A stretch of 35,045 nt of DNA from an uncultured Lachnospiraceae bacterium (GCA_910585215.1 CAJUDQ010000015.1:34666-69710), one strand, 5' to 3'; shown: positions 23,000 through 32,177, counted from the first letter of the stretch. Translations and numbers: made by a program. Notes: generated by a model from the sequence alone, not told the origin.

Positions 23000-25900
23000 C
23001 TATTCTTCTTTTTTTGTCTGCTCCAGTTCTCCTTCAATAAGATTCACAGAAACCAGAGTAGATATACCCTTCTCCTGCATGGTGATTCCATACAGTCTGT
23101 CCGCAGCGTTCATTGTTCCTCGTCTGTGTGTAATTACAATAAACTGTGTATGGTCTGTAAGCTTATGTAAATATTTTGCATATCTTACGACATTGGAATC
23201 ATCCAGTGCTGCTTCTATTTCATCTAAGAGACAAAACGGCGACGGCTTCAGATTTTGAATGGCAAAGAGCAGAGAAATCGCCGTCAATGCCTTTTCCCCA
23301 CCGGAGAGCTGCATCATGTTCTGCAGTTTTTTTCCCGGTGGCTGAGAAATAATGCTTATCTCCGCCTCCAGAACATCTTCCGCCTCACCAAGCTCTATGC
23401 TTCCCTTGCCTCCTCCGAACAGTATTTTAAATACCTTGTCAAACTCTCTGCGAATATCCGCAAATTTTTCCTGAAACTGGTTTCTCATTCCAACATCCAG
23501 TTCCTGTATAATACTTTCCAGATTTTGAGCCGCTGTTGTCAAATCATCATGCTGCGTTTTTAAAAAGCTGTATCTTTCGGATACTTCCTTATACTCCTCA
23601 ATCGCGTTTACATTGACGGAGCCCAGATTTTTGATATCCTGTTTTACTGCCGCAGTTTCTTTTTTTACCACGGAAAGATTCTGATATTTATCCTTCTGTT
23701 GCTGCTCTTTTGCACTTCCATACGTAATTTCATACTCGTCCCACATATAATTCATCTGCTTTTCCTTATTCTCTTCCAGCTTTTCATTGCCTGCATTTAA
23801 GCGATACAGCTCCCTGTCAAGCGCTGCAATATGTGCTGACAATTCCTCTCTCTTTGCAAAAAACTCTTTGTGTTCCTTTGACTGACTTTCCTTTTCCTGT
23901 GTCATTTTCAGAATTTCTGCTTCAAGCTCTCTGCCTTTTTCCTCCTCATTCAGAATCGACTGTCTGATAGCTTCTATTTCCGCCTTTTTCTTTCTGGAAA
24001 TCTGCTCTGATTCTGTCTGAGACTGAATCAGCTCCTGTTTTTCTCTGTCAAGTTTCTCATTTTCTGCATTCATTCTCTCCAGATTTTCTTCTAAAAATCC
24101 AATCTGCTGAGTTATGCCGGAAACTTTTAGGCGCAGCTCCTCGTTGCTTTTCAGTTCCAGAGCCTCCCGTTCCCTCTCCTTGGCCAGCTCGGTATTTAAT
24201 CTTAAAATTTCTGCTTCAATCTGTGCATTTTGAGATTCCCAGTGGTCCAGTTCCTCATTTAATGTCGCATGATTATTTTTTATATCAATCATCTGTTCCC
24301 GAAGCTCGCTGTTTTCATGAGTAAAATCCTCATAGCTGCCAGCCAGCTCCCGTTTCTTCTCATCTGCTTTATCCAGATTCATTTTTATGGTATTTTGCAG
24401 CAGAGACTGTTCATTCAAGATTGTATTGACTTTGTTTAATTCTGCACGCTTTTTTATTATCTGTTCTTCCTGACTGGCGGTTTGTTCTGCCAAATCTTCT
24501 GACTGCTGTTTTAAATGGTCAACATTTTGTGAAAGCTCTTCTATTTCTCTTCGTCTTCCAAGAAGGTTGCTGCTATTTTTAAATGCACCTCCTGACAGAG
24601 AACCACCGACATTGAGCAGTTCTCCTTCCAGAGTAACAATTCTTAAGGAATACTGAAATTTTTTGGCCAGTGCAAGGGCATTGTCAATCGTATCTGCAAC
24701 AACAATTCTTCCAAGCAGATATTTCCCAATATTTTCGTACTCTTTCTGTATGGTAATCAAATCGCAGGCAAGACCAATCACTCCTTTTTCTGAAAACACT
24801 CTGTCATTCTGAAAGCCTGTCCGGTTGGCAATACTGTTTAATGGAAGAAAGGTTGCTCTTCCATATTTATTTTTCTTCAAATGCTCAATTGCCCGTTTTG
24901 CAGTGGCTTCGGTATCTGTAACAATATTTTGTATATTTCCGCCAAGTGCTGTCTCTATGGCTGTCTCATATTTCTTCTCAGTTTTTATAATATCGGCAAC
25001 TACTCCGATAATTCCTTTTTCCTTCTCCTTTAATTCCATAATGCGCTTAATGCTGTTTCCATAGCCTTCATAGCGTTCGGTCAAATTTCTTAATGCCTCC
25101 AGACTGGAATTTTGTTTATGAAACAAAGACATGGATTCGTTGTAACTCTTTTTATTCCTTGTTACTTCCTCATTGAGATATTTTAAATTGTCTTCAAGAT
25201 TTTTTTTCTGCTCTTCACTTCCCTGTATCTCTTTCTGAATTGTGGCAAGCTCTTCTCCAAGCTTTGAAATAATTTTTTCCTGTGCATCGGCATCGCTTTG
25301 ATATTTCAATATTCTCTGATTTATCTCAGCCTTTTTTATATTGATTTGTTCAAGCATGGTATCATAGCGCTGAATTTTTGCTTTGACATTTGATTTTTCA
25401 TTTAAAAGCCGGATAATTTCTTCCTTGAATTCTTCTATCTGCTCTGTCAGTTCTTTGATATGCTGTTCTACCGCCTGATGCGTCTGGTCTGCCTCCTTCT
25501 GATTTTGCAGCGCCCAAGCTTTCGAATGTTCCAGCTCCTTCTTCTGTGAAAGCATTTGGTCTTTTTCTTTTTGATGCTCCAAAAGCGTCTGTTCCAGCAC
25601 CTGTATTCTATTTTTGTCATGTTCTTCATTTATCTCAAAAGAATGAATCTGTTCTGTCAGCACCCGAATTTCTCCCTCGGATTTCTCTCTGTTCAGTTTC
25701 ATCTGGCTTAAAGTATTTTTTTTCTCATCCAGCATATGATTGATTTGCTCAATATATGCCTCCAGTTTTTCATAAGTTTTCCGGATTTCCTGCATTTTCC
25801 GGTTGCCTGTGTCCAGTTCGGACTGCGTAATATCCGTATTCTTTTTTATTTCTTCCAGCTGTCTGTTTATCTCACCGACTTCCAGTAAAAACTGATGAAT

Positions 25901-26578
25901 TTCACAGATTTTTAACTGCTCTCGAAGCTTCAAATATTCCCTTGCCTTTTCTGACTGGCGTTCCAGCGGTTTTACCTGCTTTTCGAGCTCACTTAAAATA
26001 TCTGTGACACGTACAAGATTCTGTTTTTCATTTTCCAGCTTTTTGATAGTTTCCGCCTTTCTTCGTTTAAACTTCACAATACCCGCAGCCTCGTCAAAAA
26101 GCTCTCTTCTCTCCTCCGGCTTTCCACTTAATATTTTGTCAATCTGTCCCTGTCCGATAATGGAATAGCCCTCTTTCCCGATACCAGTATCATAAAACAG
26201 CTCATGGATATCTTTCAGACGACAGACAGCACCATTAATTCGATATTCACTTTCACCGGAACGAAAAAGTCTTCTCGAAACCGTAACTTCACTGTATTCC
26301 ACAGAAAGTTTATGGTCTGTATTGTCCAATGTAATCGCCACATGTGCATATCCTAAAGGCTTTCTGTTTTCTGTTCCGGCAAAAATAACGTCTTCCATTC
26401 TGCCGCCTCGAAGCTGTTTGATTCTCTGTTCTCCGAGCACCCATCTCACCGCATCTGCCACGTTGCTTTTTCCACTTCCGTTTGGTCCGACAATTGCCGT
26501 GATTCCGTTATGAAATTCAAATTTTATTTTATTGGCAAAAGATTTAAACCCCTGCACCTCTATACTTTTTAAATACAT
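23000..26578 (-). CDS. smc: Chromosome segregation ATPase SMC
   Basis: A 1192-residue condensin subunit that works with ScpA/ScpB to organise newly replicated DNA. The Walker A loop is GPNGSGKS (31-38). Two long coiled coils (about 165-505 and 670-1020) flank the hinge (about 515-670, with EKGIIGVVADII, ALGGNIQNIVTD and GGSLSGGAFK). The C-terminal head has the signature LSGGEKALTAISLLF and Walker B CLLDEIEAALDDSNV. Full length for the family. It starts 6 bases after rnc stops, so the two are cotranscribed. Confidence 0.98.
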   Translation of the reverse strand: MYLKSIEVQGFKSFANKIKFEFHNGITAIVGPNGSGKSNVADAVRWVLGEQRIKQLRGGRMEDVIFAGTENRKPLGYAHVAITLDNTDHKLSVEYSEVTVSRRLFRSGESEYRINGAVCRLKDIHELFYDTGIGKEGYSIIGQGQIDKILSGKPEERRELFDEAAGIVKFKRRKAETIKKLENEKQNLVRVTDILSELEKQVKPLERQSEKAREYLKLREQLKICEIHQFLLEVGEINRQLEEIKKNTDITQSELDTGNRKMQEIRKTYEKLEAYIEQINHMLDEKKNTLSQMKLNREKSEGEIRVLTEQIHSFEINEEHDKNRIQVLEQTLLEHQKEKDQMLSQKKELEHSKAWALQNQKEADQTHQAVEQHIKELTEQIEEFKEEIIRLLNEKSNVKAKIQRYDTMLEQINIKKAEINQRILKYQSDADAQEKIISKLGEELATIQKEIQGSEEQKKNLEDNLKYLNEEVTRNKKSYNESMSLFHKQNSSLEALRNLTERYEGYGNSIKRIMELKEKEKGIIGVVADIIKTEKKYETAIETALGGNIQNIVTDTEATAKRAIEHLKKNKYGRATFLPLNSIANRTGFQNDRVFSEKGVIGLACDLITIQKEYENIGKYLLGRIVVADTIDNALALAKKFQYSLRIVTLEGELLNVGGSLSGGAFKNSSNLLGRRREIEELSQNVDHLKQQSEDLAEQTASQEEQIIKKRAELNKVNTILNEQSLLQNTIKMNLDKADEKKRELAGSYEDFTHENSELREQMIDIKNNHATLNEELDHWESQNAQIEAEILRLNTELAKEREREALELKSNEELRLKVSGITQQIGFLEENLERMNAENEKLDREKQELIQSQTESEQISRKKKAEIEAIRQSILNEEEKGRELEAEILKMTQEKESQSKEHKEFFAKREELSAHIAALDRELYRLNAGNEKLEENKEKQMNYMWDEYEITYGSAKEQQQKDKYQNLSVVKKETAAVKQDIKNLGSVNVNAIEEYKEVSERYSFLKTQHDDLTTAAQNLESIIQELDVGMRNQFQEKFADIRREFDKVFKILFGGGKGSIELGEAEDVLEAEISIISQPPGKKLQNMMQLSGGEKALTAISLLFAIQNLKPSPFCLLDEIEAALDDSNVVRYAKYLHKLTDHTQFIVITHRRGTMNAADRLYGITMQEKGISTLVSVNLIEGELEQTKKEE

Positions 26579-26584
26579 AACCTT

Positions 26585-27268
26585 TTACTTTCTGATTTTT
26601 AAAATCGCCTCGTAGGCGGCCTGCTGTTCTGCACGCTTTTTTGTTGTTCCCTCACCGGAACCAATGACTCTGTGCCTGAAAACTGCATCTACTGCAAAAT
26701 GTTTATCATGGTCAGGGCCATATTCTCTGGTCAGCACATACTCTACCCGTTCCTTATAGTCCTTTTGAAGAAGTTCCTGCAAAATCGTCTTGCTGTCAAA
26801 AAACAAATGCTTATTTTCAATATCATTCAATACATATTTTTTTATAAATGTCTTTGAGGAACTGTATCCGCCGTCAAGATATACAGCGCCAATAAGCGCT
26901 TCAAACGCATCCGAAATAACCGAATCTCTGTCTCTTCCTCCGGTCCTGTCTTCCCCATGACTTAACAAAAGATACTCTCCCAGATGAATTGCTCTTGCAC
27001 AGTCCGCAAGCGTAGGCTCACATACAAGGCTTGCCCTTAATCTGGTCAGCTCTCCTTCCGGTTTTTCCTTATACTCATGAAATAAAACCTCACTGCTGGT
27101 CAGCTCCAATACTGCATCTCCCAAAAATTCCAGCCGTTCATTATTATACATTTTTCCTTTTTTCCGGTCATTGGAATAGGAACTGTGGGTCAATGCCAGT
27201 TCCAGAAGGGATTTATCTTTAAATTTATACCCGATAATTTCTTCCAGTTCTTCTATTTTAATTTCCAT
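26585..27268 (-). CDS. rnc: Ribonuclease III
   Basis: Cuts double-stranded RNA in rRNA processing and in degradation of antisense duplexes. 227 residues. The signature NERLEFLGDAVLEL starts at residue 43, with the catalytic D51; the second acidic motif is DAFEALIGAVYLDGG. The double-stranded RNA binding domain occupies about 155-227, ending with the KKRAEQQAAYEAILKI helix. It stands 64 bases after plsX. RNase III is the usual enzyme that destroys type I toxin-antitoxin RNA duplexes, relevant to the locus at 10.6-10.9 kb. Confidence 0.97.
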   Translation of the reverse strand: MEIKIEELEEIIGYKFKDKSLLELALTHSSYSNDRKKGKMYNNERLEFLGDAVLELTSSEVLFHEYKEKPEGELTRLRASLVCEPTLADCARAIHLGEYLLLSHGEDRTGGRDRDSVISDAFEALIGAVYLDGGYSSSKTFIKKYVLNDIENKHLFFDSKTILQELLQKDYKERVEYVLTREYGPDHDKHFAVDAVFRHRVIGSGEGTTKKRAEQQAAYEAILKIRK

Positions 27269-27332
27269 TATGTCAGTCCACTATGATTTTTTATCATATT
27301 TTCTATTCTGCCATATTTTTTGTTACATGCTT

Positions 27333-28343
27333 TTATGCTTCATTCTTTATTTTTTCTTTGATTTTATCATTTATCTTCTGTTCACGAAAAGCAAGACACT
27401 GCCCGATAGATTTGCAGATATCTCCAGATTTTGAATTGCCATGTGTCTTTACAACAAGACCATTCAATCCAAGAAGCGGAGCACCGCCATATTCATTGGA
27501 CATAAATGATTTCATGGTCTGCTTTAATGCCGGTTTAATCAAAAGCGCGCCGATTTTACTTCTCAGACTGGTCATAAGACCTTCCTTGACCTTGGCAAGA
27601 AATACTTCTCCAAGTCCCTCATACAGTTTTAAGATGGCGTTTCCAACAAATGCATCGCAGACAATCACATCCGCATCACCCTTTGGGATATCTCTTGCCT
27701 CAATGCTGCCTATAAAATGAATATCCTTACATGCCTTTAACAAAGGATATGTTTCTTTTACAAGTGCGTTTCCTTTTTCTTCTTCTGCACCTACATTTAC
27801 AATCGCAACTTTGGGATTTTTAATGCCCACTACATTTTCCATATAGATAGAGCCCATTTTGGCAAACTGGAAAAGATAGGATGCCTTGGCATCCATATTT
27901 GCGCCTGCATCAATCAAAAGTGACTGACCTTTTGCTGTTGGAATCAATGGTGCAAGAGGTGCTCTTTCTATGCCTTTGATTCTTCCTACTATGGTTTGTC
28001 CTCCTACCAGAATTGCGCCTGAACTTCCGGCCGAAACGACGGCATCCGCCTTTCCTTCTTTTACCAGTCGCATTGCAACTACCAGAGAAGAATCTTTTTT
28101 CTTTCGAATTGCCTCTACCGGCGGTTCTCCGGTTTCAATTATCTCCGAGGTGTTGATAACTTCTATTCTTTCTCTGTCATAATCATATTTTGCAAGCTCC
28201 GCCTGAACAGAAGCTTCCTTTCCTACAAGCTTGATATAAATCTTTGAATTTTTCTGCAGAGATTCAACGGCACCCTTTACAATTTCCTGCGGTGCATTGT
28301 CACCACCCATAGCGTCTACTGCAACGATTACCTTTTCAGACAT
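27333..28343 (-). CDS. plsX: Phosphate acyltransferase PlsX
   Basis: Transfers acyl groups from acyl-ACP to phosphate to make acyl-phosphate for phospholipid synthesis. I use the ATG at 28343 (336 residues, normal for the family); AAAGGAAG is 7 bases ahead. The ATG at 28364 would add seven residues that encode this ribosome site. Typical motifs are VAVDAMGGDNAPQEIVKG at the N-terminus, VSAGSSGAILVGG and VIVCDAFVGNAILKLYEG. It has a candidate promoter at 28501-28529 and a long leader with a 15-bp inverted repeat. The usual acpP gene is absent between plsX and rnc. Confidence 0.96.
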   Translation of the reverse strand: MSEKVIVAVDAMGGDNAPQEIVKGAVESLQKNSKIYIKLVGKEASVQAELAKYDYDRERIEVINTSEIIETGEPPVEAIRKKKDSSLVVAMRLVKEGKADAVVSAGSSGAILVGGQTIVGRIKGIERAPLAPLIPTAKGQSLLIDAGANMDAKASYLFQFAKMGSIYMENVVGIKNPKVAIVNVGAEEEKGNALVKETYPLLKACKDIHFIGSIEARDIPKGDADVIVCDAFVGNAILKLYEGLGEVFLAKVKEGLMTSLRSKIGALLIKPALKQTMKSFMSNEYGGAPLLGLNGLVVKTHGNSKSGDICKSIGQCLAFREQKINDKIKEKIKNEA

Positions 28344-28393
28344 GTTTTTTCTTCCTTTCTCCATAAAACAGGTGTTTCAATACTTTTGAAAAT

Positions 28394-28491
28394 GCTAAAC
28401 TTTCCAAAATAAATATGTAGGATATGAATATAGAAAACATATAAACAAGAAGTATATAAATATAAAATATATCGACTTTGGAAAATTTAGC
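28394..28491 (-). repeat. 15-bp inverted repeat enclosing the plsX leader
   Basis: GCTAAACTTTCCAAA (28394-28408) and TTTGGAAAATTTAGC (28477-28491) pair over 15 positions with a single G-U in RNA. The 68-base interior is very AT-rich. It lies in the predicted 5' leader of plsX (start near 28494). It could be an RNA structure, a protein site, or a tiny mobile repeat. I cannot match it to the FapR operator consensus. Confidence 0.6.
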
Positions 28492-28500
28492 TATCCATAT

Positions 28501-28529
28501 ATCATACTAAAAAAATGGAAACAAATCAA
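28501..28529 (-). promoter_or_regulatory. Candidate promoter of plsX-rnc-smc-ftsY
   Basis: Minus strand TTGATT (complement 28524-28529), 17 bases, TATGAT (complement 28501-28506). Leader would be about 150 nt. Lies downstream of the terminator at 28635-28671, consistent with a separate unit from yceD-rpmF. Confidence 0.5.
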
Positions 28530-28634
28530 TAAAATTTTTTATCAAATTTCAGCAAAAATACCCCTACTTCTTCTAAAAAAGCGGGGGAGGAATTTCGTTC
28601 GAATATTGACAACTTTTATTATGACTGCCCAAAC

Positions 28635-28671
28635 AAAAATAAGGCCTGCATATGCACAAAGCCTTATTTTT
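28635..28671. terminator. Bidirectional-type terminator after rpmF
   Basis: AAAAATAAGGC (28635-28645) and GCCTTATTTTT (28661-28671) form a perfect 11-bp stem with A/T tails on both sides. It lies about 59 bases after the rpmF stop. The stretch from here to the plsX promoter (28530-28634) holds a C4/G4 imperfect hairpin near 28561-28587 and no gene I can support. Confidence 0.8.
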
Positions 28672-28729
28672 ACACTTGGTTAATTACGTATCCATATCAT
28701 CAGTTTAGTCCGACTATATAAAATACCAA

Positions 28730-28909
28730 TTAATCCTGAGCAATAATCTCTTTCTTGTTATAGGAACCACAAGCCTTGCATACTCTGTGAGGCATCATTA
28801 ATGCGCCACACTTGCTGCATTTTACAAGATTTGGAACAGACATCTTCCAGTTTGCTCTTCTCTTGTCTCTTCTGGCTCTTGATGATTTATTCTTTGGACA
28901 AATAGACAT
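28730..28909 (-). CDS. rpmF: 50S ribosomal protein L32
   Basis: 59 residues from the ATG at 28909: MSICPKNKSSRARRDKRRANWK, then a four-cysteine zinc ribbon C31, C34, C44, C47 (CSKCG and CKACG). The ribosome site AAGGAGGTCTGA overlaps the last codons of yceD, 8 bases before this ATG. An open frame extending upstream to 28984 is only the out-of-frame overlap with yceD. yceD-rpmF is a conserved pair. Confidence 0.97.
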   Translation of the reverse strand: MSICPKNKSSRARRDKRRANWKMSVPNLVKCSKCGALMMPHRVCKACGSYNKKEIIAQD

Positions 28910-28913
28910 GGTT

Positions 28914-29441
28914 TCAGACCTCCTTAAAGTTGTTAAAGACCTCCAGGGCTTTTGCCATCTGTGGGTCCAGTTCTGCAGTATCACAACCGCAATCCTTATA
29001 GTTGAGATTTGTGCCGCATCGATTACAAATTCCCTTGCAGTCTTTTCTGCACAGAACCTTCATGGGTATATTCATCAAAATCTCACCATAAGCGAATTTT
29101 TCTGCATCAAACATTGTTCCGTCAATATAATTGACATCTTCTAATGCTTCCCTTTTTTCTTCTTCTGTTTCACTTAAATCAATTTCCCGTGAAATATGAA
29201 TTTTAATTTGAGTTTTTACCTCCTCCAGACATCTGTCACATGGAATCATAAGAGCAAGCTCAATATCAGCTGAAATTTCCACTTTTTTATCGCCCGTTCC
29301 CGATATTTGAAACTGTATGGGCTTTTTATCCGCAATCGGATAGTCAAACAGCCTTGTTTCAAAATGTTCCATTTCCAAATCTGCAGAGAGATTTAAAACC
29401 TTATCCTCATGGGATAAAAGTTCCGATAAGTCAATCAGCAT
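28914..29441 (-). CDS. yceD: YceD (DUF177) family 23S rRNA accumulation protein
   Basis: 175 residues. The family is needed for normal 23S rRNA levels in several bacteria and nearly always precedes rpmF, as here (4 bases apart). Motif PCDRCLEEV in the middle and a C-terminal cysteine cluster CRKDCKGICNRCGTNLNYKDCGC, which looks metal binding and is typical of the Gram-positive form. Its promoter is the best consensus in the window (29502-29530). The start codon lies at the end of a 16-bp tandem duplication that repeats the ribosome-site region AGGTAGTTAT. AGAGG is 5 bases before the ATG. Confidence 0.93.
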   Translation of the reverse strand: MLIDLSELLSHEDKVLNLSADLEMEHFETRLFDYPIADKKPIQFQISGTGDKKVEISADIELALMIPCDRCLEEVKTQIKIHISREIDLSETEEEKREALEDVNYIDGTMFDAEKFAYGEILMNIPMKVLCRKDCKGICNRCGTNLNYKDCGCDTAELDPQMAKALEVFNNFKEV

Positions 29442-29471
29442 AACTACCTCTTAGTATAACTACCTTTTAGA
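29440..29471 (-). repeat. 16-bp tandem duplication of the yceD ribosome-site region
   Basis: ATAACTACCTCTTAGT (29440-29455) and ATAACTACCTTTTAGA (29456-29471) are adjacent copies with two differences. On the minus strand each carries (A)AGGTAGTTAT; only the start-proximal copy ends in ATG, the other in ATA. Confidence 0.85.
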
Positions 29472-29501
29472 TATTACTTCTCTTCCAATCGCACGCTGAC
29501 A

Positions 29502-29530
29502 ATTATACACATATAGATATCGCTTGTCAA
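29502..29530 (-). promoter_or_regulatory. Consensus SigA promoter of yceD-rpmF
   Basis: Minus strand TTGACA (complement 29525-29530), exactly 17 bases, TATAAT (complement 29502-29507). Both hexamers match the consensus fully. Expected start is near 29495, giving a leader of about 55 nt. Confidence 0.85.
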
Positions 29531-29551
29531 CTGTTTTTTTATTTTTCCTGT

Positions 29552-30742
29552 TTATACAAGCTCCTGTGTTTCTCTTGCAATTCTCAATTCTTCGTTAGTT
29601 GGAATCACCAGTATCTTGACAGATGAATCTGAAGTGGAAATATATCTGTCATCTCCTCTTTTATTATTCTCTTCTTCGTCAAGCTTAATTCCCATATAAT
29701 CAAAATATTCAATCACCATTTTTCTGACTACGCTGTCATTTTCTCCAACACCTGCAGTAAATGCAATCGCATCCACCCCATGCAGAGCTGCAATATAACT
29801 TCCTATGTATTTTGCCACCTTATAACAGAAAATTTCAAGTGCTAACTTACATCTCTCATCGCCATTATCCATACCATCGTTCAAGTCTCTGAAGTCGCTG
29901 GACTTGCCGCTAACCGCAAGCATACCGGATTTTTTATTTAAAATGTTCAGCATTTCATCTACGGATTTTCCCTCTTTGTTTGCAACAAACTGTACAATTG
30001 CAGGGTCGATATCACCGCTTCTGGTGCCCATAGGAAGTCCCTCAAGCGGAGTAAGTCCCATGCTGGTATCAATACATTTTCCGTTTAATACGGCTGATAT
30101 GGAAGAACCATTTCCCAGATGACATACAATTACTTTTGAATTTTCAGGGTCCAATCCTGCGAACTCAATCGCCCTTGCAGAAACAAACGCATGGCTTGTA
30201 CCATGAAAACCATATCTTCTGATATCATAATCCTCATACCAATTATAAGGAACAGCATACATATAAGCCTTTGGCGGCATTGTCTGATGAAATGCAGTAT
30301 CAAATACCGCTACGTTTGGAGTGCCCGGAAGTGCTTTTTCACAGGCTTCAATACCGATAAGATTTGCCGGATTGTGAAGAGGTCCAAGAGGGAAACATTC
30401 TCGGATAACCGCCTTTACCTTCTCATCTACCACAATAGATTTGCTGTATTTCTGCCCTGCATGAAGTACTCTGTGTCCCACTGCTCCGATTTCCTTTGCA
30501 TCTGCAATCACTCCATGCTCTGTATCCATCAGCGCATCCAGCACAAGCTGTACTGCCACCTGATGGTCTGGCATAGGAGTTTCCTTTACATACTTCTCTT
30601 TGCCCTCCGGCTTATGTGTCAGAACAGCACCGTCCTGTCCGATTCTCTCACAAAGTCCCTTTGCCAGAACTTCTTCATTTTCCATATCAATCAACTGATA
30701 TTTTAAAGATGAACTACCACAGTTCAGAACTAAGATTTTCAT
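29552..30742 (-). CDS. ackA: Acetate kinase
   Basis: Makes ATP and acetate from acetyl phosphate, the main substrate-level phosphorylation of fermentative Clostridia. 396 residues from the ATG at 30742, which has AAGGAG 8 bases ahead and the family start MKILVLNCGSSSLKYQL (N7). An upstream in-frame start at 30763 would only add SKEKIF. VGHRVLHAG, FDTAFHQTMP, RYGFHGTSH, CHLGNGSSISAV and GTRSGDIDP signatures are intact. It lies 102 bases after pta; the gap is AT-rich with no visible terminator. Confidence 0.98.
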   Translation of the reverse strand: MKILVLNCGSSSLKYQLIDMENEEVLAKGLCERIGQDGAVLTHKPEGKEKYVKETPMPDHQVAVQLVLDALMDTEHGVIADAKEIGAVGHRVLHAGQKYSKSIVVDEKVKAVIRECFPLGPLHNPANLIGIEACEKALPGTPNVAVFDTAFHQTMPPKAYMYAVPYNWYEDYDIRRYGFHGTSHAFVSARAIEFAGLDPENSKVIVCHLGNGSSISAVLNGKCIDTSMGLTPLEGLPMGTRSGDIDPAIVQFVANKEGKSVDEMLNILNKKSGMLAVSGKSSDFRDLNDGMDNGDERCKLALEIFCYKVAKYIGSYIAALHGVDAIAFTAGVGENDSVVRKMVIEYFDYMGIKLDEEENNKRGDDRYISTSDSSVKILVIPTNEELRIARETQELV

Positions 30743-30844
30743 AAAAATTTTCTCCTTACTCATAATTCGTTATTGACTATCATTTATTATGAATGATTGT
30801 TTGCTATTGATTATTACTTACTGTTCTCTATTGTTAATGCTCAA

Positions 30845-31843
30845 TTATTCACTCATCTGTGCCTGTACTGCTGTGATTGCCACAACACCGACAATATCCT
30901 TTGCAGAACACCCTCTTGACAAATCATTTACAGGTTTTGCAATTCCCTGACACATCGGACCGTAAGCCTCGGCTTTTGCAAGTCTCTGAACCAGCTTATA
31001 GCCGATATTTCCAGCATCAAGGTCTGGGAAAATAAGCACATTTGCCTGTCCTGCGACCTTGCTGTCTGGAGCCTTTGAAGAACCTACCGATGGAACAATG
31101 GCGGCATCTGCCTGAAGCTCACCATCAATATTTAATTCCGGTGCCATTTCCTTTGCGATTCTGGTTGCCTCCGCCACTTTATCAATATCTGCATGTTTTG
31201 CACTTCCCTTGGTAGAATGAGATAACATTGCCACTTTTGGCTCTACTCCTACCAGTGCCTGAAAGCTTTCTGCAGAAGATACTGCGATAGCAGCCAGTTC
31301 TTCAGGATTTGGATTCTGATTTAATCCACAGTCGCCAAATACAAAAGTTCCATTTTCACCCAATTCACAATCTGGTACTTCCATTAAGAAAAATGCAGAA
31401 ACAAGCTTTGTTCCTGGTTTTGTTTTAATAATCTGAAGCGCCGGTTTTAAAGTATTTGCAGTAGAATGGCACGCACCTGAAACAACACCGTCTGCATCTC
31501 CTGCCTTTACCATCATGCATGCGTAAAACATATACTCTGTCATCAGAAGCTTTGTCGCATCTTCTTTTGTCATGCCCTTTGCTTTTCTTAATTCTACAAG
31601 AAGGTCTATGTACTCGGCTGTTTTTGGGTTTGTCTGCGGGTCAACCAGAGTTGCCTTTGAAATATCCAGCCCTTCGCTGTTTTTTGAAATCTCTTCGCTG
31701 CTGCCGATAATAATAAGGTCTGCAATATCCTCGCTTAAAATCTCCGCTGTCGCCTCAAAAGTTCTTCTGTCCATTGATTCCGGAAGAACAATTCTCTTTT
31801 TGTTCTGCTTTGCCTGCTGTTTGATTTTGTCTATGAATGCCAT
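30845..31843 (-). CDS. pta: Phosphate acetyltransferase
   Basis: Converts acetyl-CoA and phosphate to acetyl phosphate, the substrate for AckA. 332 residues from the ATG at 31843, which has AAGGAG 8 bases ahead; the in-frame upstream codon TTG at 31849 is unlikely. The short single-domain type: MAFIDKIKQQAKQNKKRIVLPES, DGVVSGACHSTANTLKPALQIIKT, MLSHSTKGSAKH, LQADAAIVPSVG and LIFPDLDAGNIGYKL. Promoter candidate at 31987-32015. Probably cotranscribed with ackA. Confidence 0.97.
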   Translation of the reverse strand: MAFIDKIKQQAKQNKKRIVLPESMDRRTFEATAEILSEDIADLIIIGSSEEISKNSEGLDISKATLVDPQTNPKTAEYIDLLVELRKAKGMTKEDATKLLMTEYMFYACMMVKAGDADGVVSGACHSTANTLKPALQIIKTKPGTKLVSAFFLMEVPDCELGENGTFVFGDCGLNQNPNPEELAAIAVSSAESFQALVGVEPKVAMLSHSTKGSAKHADIDKVAEATRIAKEMAPELNIDGELQADAAIVPSVGSSKAPDSKVAGQANVLIFPDLDAGNIGYKLVQRLAKAEAYGPMCQGIAKPVNDLSRGCSAKDIVGVVAITAVQAQMSE

Positions 31844-31986
31844 AGTCAAATCTCCTTTCTGTATTTAAATTTTTTATAAATTTTAGATTGATACTAGCTG
31901 AATATTCATGCAGCCAACGAAAAGCCAACTGCAGAATGAAAACAATCGCCTTTTTATTTACTGTACTAATTCAGGCAGTTTTAGTT

Positions 31987-32015
31987 ATTATATATCAAAA
32001 ATCTGATGTATACAA
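31987..32015 (-). promoter_or_regulatory. Promoter of pta-ackA
   Basis: Minus strand TTGTAT (complement 32010-32015), 17 bases, TATAAT (complement 31987-31992). The leader would be about 135 nt. The gap 31844-32177 otherwise holds the terminator of the upstream lipoprotein gene and no gene I can support. Confidence 0.6.
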
Positions 32016-32102
32016 GGAATTTTTGTGGTTTTTTTTGTATATTTTGGAATACAACATTTGATTTGTATTGATAACCGAAAAAACAAAAATGTATCCTGGA
32101 AT

Positions 32103-32164
32103 AAAAAATAAGACTGCCGCAAAACAACTTCTTTCAAGCAAAACACATTGCCACAGTCTTATTT
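32103..32164 (-). terminator. Terminator of the carbohydrate-binding lipoprotein gene
   Basis: AAATAAGACTG (32106-32116) pairs with CAGTCTTATTT (32154-32164); on the minus strand T6 follows (A at 32103-32108). The loop is long (37 bases) and includes a smaller GCAA/TTGC pairing. It begins 13 bases after the stop codon. Confidence 0.7.
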
Positions 32165-32177
32165 ATCAAATATTTTT

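Noticed and set aside
28621..28683. Plus-strand 20-codon frame after GGGGAGG
   Set aside because: The ribosome site is more than 25 bases from the ATG and the frame runs through the terminator stem; no convincing promoter.
30191..30706. Plus-strand frame of 171 codons
   Set aside because: Shadow of ackA, which has all acetate kinase signatures.
30743..30844. AT-rich gap with repeated CTATTG-like words between pta and ackA
   Set aside because: Copies are short and irregular; expected by chance in such AT-rich DNA. No terminator or promoter I would defend.
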